Shown here: piece by piece, positions 5,954-10,070 of the stretch
Layout of the letters: every line of letters begins with the position of its first letter
Numbering within the stretch: the stretch's first letter is position 1
Assembly: GCA_949127695.1 (NCBI GenBank)
Contig: CASBQH010000168.1
Coordinates: 1 to 10,070, forward strand
Direction of reading: 5' to 3'
DNA from: Synechococcales cyanobacterium PMM_0073
GTDB lineage: Bacteria; Cyanobacteriota; Cyanobacteriia; Elainellales; Elainellaceae
DNA: 10,070 nucleotides
Translations under genes and position numbers: made by a program
Notes under the pieces: generated by a model
Database searches by the model: none
The model's input: only the letters and a program-made list of their open reading frames with translations
What the model was told of the DNA's origin: nothing

Positions 5954-6367
5954 TCATTTGGCCAGCTCATTCATGCGGCGAGCCAGCGCGATGTCCAGCT
6001 CGGTAATGCCGCCTGCATCATGGGTAGTCAAGTCAACTGTGACCCGACTGTAAACATTAAACCACTCTGGATGATGCCCCATCGATTCGGCCACTAGCGC
6101 CACGCTCGACATGAATCCGAAGGCTTCAACAAAAGATGGAAACTGAAACTGGCGGTGCAGCTTGTGATTTGCCAAGCTCCAACCCGGAAGGTCGGCTAGA
6201 GCGGCGTTGATTTCGTCAGGGGAGAGTGCGGTAGCCATAGGTGCAGCTTGGGCAATGGGGAAATTCGTAAATGCAGCGACAGGCTGTGCCAGCGCCACAG
6301 GCATTGTCAGCATGACCAGCCCTAATGCTACAACAGCTTGGAACGGCTTCAGACCTGAATCACGCAT
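5954..6367 (-). CDS. Pterin-4a-carbinolamine dehydratase with N-terminal signal-like extension
   Basis: Residues about 47-137 form a complete 4a-hydroxytetrahydrobiopterin dehydratase (PCD/DCoH, PhhB) domain. The active-site signature is GHHPEWFNVYSRVTVDLTTHD, with H98, H99, P100 and H116-D117. The N-terminal part LSPDEINAALADLPGW and FQFPSFVEAFGFM is also typical. The enzyme dehydrates the 4a-carbinolamine formed by aromatic amino acid hydroxylases; in bacteria the same fold can serve other pterin pathways. It is normally a cytosolic protein of about 90-115 residues. Here residues 1-28 form a charged start, a hydrophobic core (AVVALGLVMLTMPVALA) and a plausible signal peptidase site, which suggests export. 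ATG 6238 (M44) would give a cytosolic form but has no SD. ATG 6367 also has only a weak SD. The gene starts 45 bases after tRNA-Thr on the same strand, with no clear promoter between. No aromatic amino acid hydroxylase gene is nearby. Confidence 0.87.
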   Translation of the reverse strand: MRDSGLKPFQAVVALGLVMLTMPVALAQPVAAFTNFPIAQAAPMATALSPDEINAALADLPGWSLANHKLHRQFQFPSFVEAFGFMSSVALVAESMGHHPEWFNVYSRVTVDLTTHDAGGITELDIALARRMNELAK

Positions 6368-6412
6368 TTCTACAGAAACCTAAACTGCCAGCTCACTGCC
6401 CAAGACCCTTAA

Positions 6413-6484
6413 AGCCGGTGATGAGAGTTGAACTCACGACCGCTCGATTACGAATCGAGTGCTCTACCACTGAGCTACACCGGC
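6413..6484 (-). tRNA. tRNA-Thr (anticodon CGU)
   Basis: A 72-base cloverleaf on the minus strand. The acceptor stem GCCGGTG/CACCGGC has all 7 pairs, and the discriminator is T. The D stem is GCTC/GAGC. The anticodon stem CTCGA/TCGAG encloses loop TTCGTAA with anticodon CGT. The T arm is GTGAG-TTCAACT-CTCAT. No CCA is encoded. CGU reads ACG codons. Confidence 0.96.
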
Positions 6485-6499
6485 ATTTTTGCTTCAGCT

Positions 6500-6526
6500 A
6501 GTATAGCAAGTCATGGCCTCCATCAA
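6500..6526 (-). promoter_or_regulatory. Promoter of tRNA-Thr, possibly also serving the pterin dehydratase gene
   Basis: On the minus strand an extended -10, TGCTATACT (TATACT at 6500-6505), lies 15 bases after TTGATG (6521-6526). The expected start is near 6493, about 9 bases before the mature tRNA. The extended -10 compensates for the short spacer. Confidence 0.5.
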
Positions 6527-6560
6527 CCAGGCTAGACTGGGCAGTTTGCCGTCGGAAAGC

Positions 6561-6590
6561 TTGGCACTCTCAGAGCAGCTATGCTACAGT
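6561..6590 (+). promoter_or_regulatory. Promoter of tRNA-Arg
   Basis: TTGGCA (6561-6566), an 18-base spacer and TACAGT (6585-6590) lie 15 bases before the tRNA. An overlapping TATGCT (6580-6585) is an alternative -10 but would leave a 13-base spacer. Confidence 0.45.
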
Positions 6591-6605
6591 TATTAACTGT
6601 GACGA

Positions 6606-6679
6606 GGGCTTGTAGCTCAGTGGACTAGAGCACGCGGCTACGAACCGCGGTGTCGGGGGTTCGAATCCCTCCTAGCCCG
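6606..6679 (+). tRNA. tRNA-Arg (anticodon ACG)
   Basis: A 74-base cloverleaf. The acceptor stem GGGCTTG/CTAGCCC has one T-T mismatch at the sixth pair, and the discriminator is G. The D arm is GCTC-AGTGGACTA-GAGC. The anticodon stem CGCGG/CCGCG holds loop CTACGAA with anticodon ACG. The T arm is GGGGG-TTCGAAT-CCCTC. A34 is normally deaminated to inosine by TadA, so the tRNA can read CGU, CGC and CGA. No CCA is encoded. Confidence 0.96.
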
Positions 6680-6690
6680 TCTTAAAACAA

Positions 6691-6724
6691 GCGGGGCTGA
6701 GAATTATCTTTCAGCCCCGCTTTT
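6691..6724. terminator. Bidirectional rho-independent terminator between tRNA-Arg and the MFS gene
   Basis: A perfect 10-base stem, GCGGGGCTGA (6691-6700) and TCAGCCCCGC (6711-6720), is closed by a 10-base loop and followed on the plus strand by TTTT (6721-6724). On the minus strand the stem is followed by TTGTTTTAAG. It therefore suits both convergent transcripts: tRNA-Arg ending 11 bases before it, and the MFS gene ending 10 bases beyond it. Confidence 0.88.
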
Positions 6725-6733
6725 GGCTTTTAT

Positions 6734-7984
6734 CTAGCTTGATCTTATCGCTTGACTTTGCAGCCCTACGGCATAAAGATCCTGACCTTGCCCCAACGCA
6801 TAGCGCCATGAGCAAGCCAAACTTTTGCTCGACTGGGTGAGAAACACCAGAATGGCCAGTAGCCCCAGCCCTACGCAAATGCCAAACATGCCGCGATAGC
6901 CGATTTGACTGGCAAAAGCGCCCAGCACGGGTCCCGCTAGCGCAATTCCGACATCAAAGCCGATCATGCAGATGCCAAATATCCGCCCGCGCTCATGCGG
7001 CTGCGATCGATCGGCCATTAGCGCCGCCATCATCGGAATTAGCGTCCCGGAGCCTGCGCCTTGAATCGCGCCCGCCAGCAAAAACGTAGCGGCATCTTGC
7101 GCCCGCCAGAGCAGCAGCATTGAGAGCGTATAAAACACCAGGCTTAGGCTGATAAATAATCCTCGCCCATAGCGATCTGAAGCTGGCCCAGCGACGAGTC
7201 GAATTGCAAAGCTGGCAATTGCGGCGGCGGTATAGAACAATCCGGTATTTAAATTCACCCCGGCTGACTTGATATAGAGCGGTACAAAGGTGCTGAGTGT
7301 GCCAAAGGTGAGGCCAATCAAAAGTAAAACTAGCGCCGGGACGCGGATGCGCGGATCGAGCAGCAGGCTCCAGAACTGGCTGTTGACCTGAGCTGTGCCG
7401 CGCTGCACCAGATTTGATTCACGCACCTGAGCGGTACAAAACAGCCCGACAATGCCCATGCCTGCCGCCGCCAAAAACATTGGCGTAAACCCAAACCACT
7501 CCTGCACAAAGCCGCCAATTGCTGGCCCCAAAGCCATCCCAATCGGGTTGACCAAACTCATATAGCCAATCAGCTCACCTCGATGCTCAGGCGGCGAAAA
7601 ATCGACGACCATCGCACTATAGGCCAGCGCAAAGGCGGCGATGCTGAGTCCGTGAATCGCCCGAATTCCGATCAGCAGCCGCAGATCCTGCGTCATCAGG
7701 TAGCCCAACGGCGCAAAGGCAACTGCCGCCATGCCGATCAGCAGCACCAGCTTGCGGCCTCGACTGTCGGCTAGTTTGGACAGCCACTGCCGGGAAGCCA
7801 GCAGCCCAATTGCAAATGCCCCCATCACAATGCCTACCATCTGCTCGTTCGCGCCCGCAGCCTGCACATAGAGCGGTAAAGTGGGCAGATGTGCCGCTAG
7901 TGCCGCCCAAAACAGCAAACCTGCCGCAAACAGCACCCGCAGATTTTGCCGCACGGACGGCTCTAATTTCTCAAAAACACTCAA
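6734..7984 (-). CDS. Major facilitator superfamily (MFS) transporter
   Basis: A 416-residue inner-membrane protein with about 12 hydrophobic helices, the usual MFS size. Motif A lies between the second and third helices (LSKLADSRGRKLV, about 68-80). A degenerate second-half copy (ASDRYGRG) also appears. YMSLVNPIGMALGPAIGGF in helix 5 is the G-x-x-x-G-P-x-x-G-G type motif C found in drug/proton antiporters of the DHA1 type. An efflux role is therefore likely, but the substrate is unknown. The C-terminal tail of about 35 residues is soluble. The longest ORF begins at TTG 8047. TTG 7984 is preferred because TGAGG lies 8 bases upstream and MSVFEKLEPSVRQNL is a natural cytoplasmic start for this family. 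Both are TTG, so the start is uncertain. Transcription ends at the shared terminator at 6691-6724. Confidence 0.86.
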   Translation of the reverse strand: MSVFEKLEPSVRQNLRVLFAAGLLFWAALAAHLPTLPLYVQAAGANEQMVGIVMGAFAIGLLASRQWLSKLADSRGRKLVLLIGMAAVAFAPLGYLMTQDLRLLIGIRAIHGLSIAAFALAYSAMVVDFSPPEHRGELIGYMSLVNPIGMALGPAIGGFVQEWFGFTPMFLAAAGMGIVGLFCTAQVRESNLVQRGTAQVNSQFWSLLLDPRIRVPALVLLLIGLTFGTLSTFVPLYIKSAGVNLNTGLFYTAAAIASFAIRLVAGPASDRYGRGLFISLSLVFYTLSMLLLWRAQDAATFLLAGAIQGAGSGTLIPMMAALMADRSQPHERGRIFGICMIGFDVGIALAGPVLGAFASQIGYRGMFGICVGLGLLAILVFLTQSSKSLACSWRYALGQGQDLYAVGLQSQAIRSS

Positions 7985-7992
7985 AACAGCAG

Positions 7993-7997
7993 CCTCA
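7993..7997 (-). promoter_or_regulatory. Shine-Dalgarno site of the MFS gene
   Basis: TGAGG on the minus strand lies 8 bases before TTG 7984 and supports that start over TTG 8047. Confidence 0.5.
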
Positions 7998-8097
7998 AAA
8001 AAATTACGCTTGGCTATAGCGATACCAGTGAAGACAGCCTCAGCCAAACCCCTTTATGATGCCGAATATTAAGAGATTTTGCAGAGCTGAAGCGACG

Positions 8098-8127
8098 GCT
8101 CTCGGTTGCTGAGCTCTCGGCTACTGA
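8098..8127. repeat. Imperfect 15-base tandem repeat in the MFS upstream region
   Basis: GCTCTCGGTTGCTGA (8098-8112) is followed directly by GCTCTCGGCTACTGA (8113-8127), matching at 13 of 15 positions. It lies between the divergent MFS gene and the small basic ORF. No function is known. Confidence 0.7.
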
Positions 8128-8152
8128 AATAGCATGGCGAAGATTGCGCTAA

Positions 8153-8180
8153 TTGCTCGAATATCAAGCTAGGCTAATAA
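8153..8180 (+). promoter_or_regulatory. Weak candidate promoter for the small ORF and the 8450 gene
   Basis: TTGCTC (8153-8158), a 16-base spacer and TAATAA (8175-8180) lie just before the small ORF. Both boxes are imperfect. Confidence 0.25.
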
Positions 8181-8200
8181 AACTGATAGATTCGTGAGCA

Positions 8201-8368
8201 ATGGGTCTTTTTTACCAGACGACAGCGAAAATGGCGACGAGAAAGCGGCCCAAGCCCTCGGCAAAGCGCAAGCCTGTATCGTCCGAATCAACTGCCAAAG
8301 CGAAGTTGGCCTCTCGTTCAACTTCTAGCACTGTGAAGACTTGGTGGAAGCAGTGGGTGAAACGCTAG
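8201..8368 (+). CDS. Small basic hypothetical protein (55 aa, or 45 aa from ATG 8231)
   Basis: This short ORF encodes MGLFYQTTAKMATRKRPKPS and on to a stop at 8366-8368. From the inner ATG 8231 the product begins MATRKRPKPSAKRKPVSSE. The middle is rich in Lys, Arg and Ser, with no acidic residue except one Glu. The C-terminus, VKTWWKQWVKR, is an amphipathic stretch with three tryptophans among lysines. I do not recognise a family. The charge suits binding to nucleic acid or an anionic membrane surface. The SD is weak for both starts: GTGAG before 8201, none clear before 8231. The ORF fills most of the gap between MFS and the 8450 gene and shares the latter's strand, so the two might be co-transcribed. 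The biased composition could be chance, so expression is unproven. Confidence 0.45.
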   Translation: MGLFYQTTAKMATRKRPKPSAKRKPVSSESTAKAKLASRSTSSTVKTWWKQWVKR

Positions 8369-8394
8369 GGCATAGATAGCCTGGATTTGAACCC

Positions 8395-8443
8395 GTATGT
8401 CCAGTCTCTGAATGGGCATACTGAATGATAATTCAGCTGTTTT
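8395..8443 (+). promoter_or_regulatory. Tandem, partly competing hairpins upstream of the 8450 gene
   Basis: The first hairpin pairs GTATGTCCA (8395-8403) with TGGGCATAC (8413-8421): nine pairs including one G-U, with a 9-base loop. The second pairs CTGAAT (8421-8426) with ATTCAG (8431-8436) around GATA and is followed by CTGTTTT. A second CTGAAT copy at 8408-8413, in the first loop and stem edge, could pair with the same ATTCAG instead. It could be an attenuator-like leader or a weak terminator for the small ORF. Confidence 0.4.
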
Positions 8444-8449
8444 AATCCA

Positions 8450-9775
8450 ATGAAGTTTCTGCGTAATTTCGCCAAGCCTTCCGCGCCAAAATCCGAAAAA
8501 TCTGGCTTGGAGAACCCGGCTCCCGGTCTCTCTTCAGCTTCGATCTGCCCTACATCCCCCACGATTGAAGCGCTAGAGCAGCGGATGGCGGCTGAAGCAG
8601 TCTTGGCAACCCCTATCCCAGTTAAACCAGCGGTTCCACAGGCTTTGCCTGTTTTGCAAGGCTTCAAACGCGGATGCCAGCGCTTGCTCTGGACAGGAAT
8701 TTTTGTCAGCATTCCAGTCGGAGCGATCGCATTAATTAACCTGCCCTACTCGCCTGTGCGCCGTCCGATTGCCGAATCAGCTCCAATGCTGCTAATGCCC
8801 AGCTACATCTCGATGGATCAAAACTATCGACAGGCGTTGGCCAACGTAGAAGCTGCCAAGCAGTTGATCGATGGGGCAACCGCTCCTGCTGATTTGGAGC
8901 TAGGTGAACAAAAGGTAAAGCAAGCGCAGGCGAATCTGGATCAGCTCCCCACCTGGGTTTGGAATGAGTTACCCAATACCGGCTCTTGGTGGTGGTACAG
9001 CCGGCGGCTCAGTCGAGGCGGTTTAGACCAAGCGCGGGCAGAGATCGGGCGCTTGCAGGGTAAAGCTTTCCAAGAAAAGAATGCTCAAACTGCCCTAGCT
9101 CAAGCCGAGCAGATGCTGAAAACCGCAGAGCAGCAGTACAAGGCTGCGAAAACGCCACTTGATCAGCAAATCGCCCTGAACGCATGGCAAGCTGGACTGG
9201 ATCAGATGCAGCAAGTTCCGGCGGACACGCTAGCAGGCAAAATGGTGTCGCCTAAATCAGATGCAGCGATGCGTGACTTCCAGCTAATTGGCGGGCTCAT
9301 TACCAATAATCAGCAAAGTCAGAGCATAATTCAGGCCGCTAAAGCATTTTCCTTGCAAGCGGCTCAGGCTAGCCAGAATGCGCCCCACTCAGTCACGGAA
9401 TGGCAGAAAGTATTGGATTTGCGCTCTGAAGCCATTCAACGCCTCAAGCAAGTTTCGCCCGATGACCCAATCGGCTATGCCGAAGCCCAAAAGCTGATGG
9501 CTACCTACATAGCTGAACAAGGTCAGATTAGGGTCAGACAGCAACGAGAGAGCGATGCGGTGCAGGCTTATAGTCAGGCTCGCTCTCGAATCGAGGATTT
9601 AATCTCTAGCGTTGCTCGCAATCCGCAGCGAATGAATCCTGCGGATATAGCGGGCCGTCTTGAAAACATTATTCGCCAGCTTGAAAGCGTTGATACTGGC
9701 ACAACCGTCTACGCAGAAGCTCAAGATTTGCTGATCTCAGCGAAGCAAAAGCTTAAAGAATGGAAAATTCAATAG
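8450..9775 (+). CDS. Membrane-anchored helical repeat protein of unknown function
   Basis: A 441-residue protein I cannot assign to a named family. Residues 1-75 are polar and Pro/Ser-rich. One hydrophobic segment at about 78-98 (LLWTGIFVSIPVGAIALINL) is preceded by FKRGCQR, so the N-terminus is probably cytoplasmic and the large C-terminal part (about 100-441) outside. That part is almost wholly helical and rich in Gln and Ala, with coiled-coil character. It seems to contain degenerate repeats of a helical pair, including ALANVEAAKQLIDGATAPAD, ALAQAEQMLKTAEQQYKAAK, AIQRLKQVSPDDPIGYAEAQ and IIRQLESVDTGTTVYAEAQ. A Trp/Tyr-rich patch lies at about 169-186 (WVWNELPNTGSWWWYSRR). A cell-envelope scaffold is a guess. 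No SD precedes ATG 8450. It is convergent with lexA, 7 bases apart, with no terminator visible between. Likely restricted to cyanobacteria, but I could not search. Confidence 0.75.
   Translation: MKFLRNFAKPSAPKSEKSGLENPAPGLSSASICPTSPTIEALEQRMAAEAVLATPIPVKPAVPQALPVLQGFKRGCQRLLWTGIFVSIPVGAIALINLPYSPVRRPIAESAPMLLMPSYISMDQNYRQALANVEAAKQLIDGATAPADLELGEQKVKQAQANLDQLPTWVWNELPNTGSWWWYSRRLSRGGLDQARAEIGRLQGKAFQEKNAQTALAQAEQMLKTAEQQYKAAKTPLDQQIALNAWQAGLDQMQQVPADTLAGKMVSPKSDAAMRDFQLIGGLITNNQQSQSIIQAAKAFSLQAAQASQNAPHSVTEWQKVLDLRSEAIQRLKQVSPDDPIGYAEAQKLMATYIAEQGQIRVRQQRESDAVQAYSQARSRIEDLISSVARNPQRMNPADIAGRLENIIRQLESVDTGTTVYAEAQDLLISAKQKLKEWKIQ
8723..8730. repeat. HIP1 octamer GCGATCGC
   Basis: One exact copy of the highly iterated palindrome common in many cyanobacterial genomes, here inside the 8450 gene. 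I saw no other exact copy in the window, so no local enrichment is claimed. Confidence 0.85.
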
Positions 9776-9782
9776 CTGTGCT

Positions 9783-10070
9783 TCAAGAGGCGACAAAGCC
9801 ATAGCCGCGCCAAACGGCGACCAGCACGCCCTGCACCTGCACCTCGCTAGCTGCCGCCTCAATGGTGGGGTAGTTGGGGTTGGCAGGCTCTAGCTTCACC
9901 TGGTTGCTCTTGCGGTTGTAATACTTCAGGGTTTGGCCTTCCTCATTGACGCGAGCCGCGACAATTGTGCCGTTTTTCAAGGTTTTGGAGTCAGAGATTG
10001 GGCGCATAATCACCACATCGCCATCGGCAATTAGAGCGTCAATCATGCTGTCGCCGCGCACTCGTAGCGC
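9783..10070 (-). CDS. lexA: LexA-type repressor, C-terminal S24 peptidase domain (partial)
   Basis: The last 95 residues of a LexA/S24-family protein; the N-terminal HTH and the cleavage site lie beyond the right edge. The partial product begins ALRVRGDSMIDALIADGD, where the Ser of GDSM is the nucleophile. The catalytic lysine is in QTLKYYNR, 41 residues later. LEPANPNYPTIE and the closing VQGVLVAVWR strands are typical of LexA. LexA represses SOS genes and is inactivated by RecA-stimulated self-cleavage between its domains. Both catalytic residues are kept here, unlike Synechocystis 6803 LexA, which is reported to have lost the self-cleavage residues and to act outside the SOS response. A UmuD-like or phage-repressor S24 protein is possible but less likely given the sequence. 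The GTG at 10061 lies within the conserved region and is not the true start. Confidence 0.85.
   Translation of the reverse strand, partial: ALRVRGDSMIDALIADGDVVIMRPISDSKTLKNGTIVAARVNEEGQTLKYYNRKSNQVKLEPANPNYPTIEAAASEVQVQGVLVAVWRGYGFVAS

Noticed and set aside
5943..5954. AGCA-GGCT-TGCT hairpin between the convergent TonB-like and pterin dehydratase genes, as a terminator
   Set aside because: Only four pairs and no T-run; too weak to call.
7281..7296. GGTACAAAGGTGC as a cyanobacterial LexA (SOS) box
   Set aside because: It fails the RGTAC-N3-DGTWC pattern at one key base and lies inside the MFS coding region rather than at a promoter.
8382..8394. Minus-strand GGGTTCAAATCC, resembling a tRNA T-loop (tRNA remnant)
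   Set aside because: The flanking bases form only three of five T-stem pairs, and no acceptor, D or anticodon arm can be built around it.
8365..8712. Minus-strand 115-residue ORF
   Set aside because: It runs opposite the start of the 8450 gene and across the hairpin leader, with no SD or recognisable domain.

Overview
The window looks like chromosomal DNA from a cyanobacterium, probably a filamentous Leptolyngbya-like or related lineage (the lineage is a guess). The evidence is a CrtR-type beta-carotene hydroxylase, an ABA4-like (DUF4281) membrane protein, a cytochrome c6-like haem protein, a LexA of the serine/lysine type, and one HIP1 octamer (GCGATCGC). Base composition and coding style are even throughout. 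I saw no insertion sequence, integrase, phage gene or CRISPR array, so this reads as ordinary housekeeping chromosome rather than an island.

Layout. 1-221 (-) is the N-terminal part of an NADPH-dependent FMN reductase-like flavoprotein, running off the left edge. 305-1246 (-) is crtR. 1247-1826 is a 580-base gene-free stretch with the probable crtR control region. 1827-2618 (+) is a TPR protein whose end overlaps the end of a c6-like cytochrome gene (2605-2967, -). Upstream of the cytochrome on the same strand is a membrane-anchored C39-like peptidase with a C-terminal peptidoglycan-binding-like domain (3030-4088, -). Divergent from it is the ABA4-like gene (4211-4672, +), followed by a TonB-like protein (4821-5924, +). 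5954-6367 (-) is a pterin-4a-carbinolamine dehydratase with an unusual signal-peptide-like N-terminus, sitting just downstream of tRNA-Thr(CGU) (6413-6484, -). tRNA-Arg(ACG) (6606-6679, +) diverges from tRNA-Thr and ends at a strong bidirectional terminator shared with an MFS transporter (6734-7984, -). A small basic ORF (8201-8368, +) and a membrane-anchored repeat/coiled-coil protein of unknown function (8450-9775, +) follow. The window closes with the C-terminal part of lexA (9783-10070, -).

Several genes are better begun at internal starts than at the longest ORF: crtR at ATG 1246 (SD AGGAG), cytochrome at ATG 2967 (SD GGAGA), peptidase at ATG 4088, ABA4-like at ATG 4211, and MFS at TTG 7984 (SD TGAGG).

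There is no single obvious system. The themes are carotenoid and redox chemistry (FMN reductase, CrtR, ABA4-like, c6-like cytochrome) and the cell envelope (C39-like peptidase, TonB-like protein, MFS, anchored repeat protein). The less ordinary points are the apparently exported pterin dehydratase lacking an obvious promoter of its own downstream of a tRNA, the four-TM peptidase paired with a haem protein, the tandem competing hairpins before the 8450 gene, and inverted repeats at the crtR and ABA4-like promoters.
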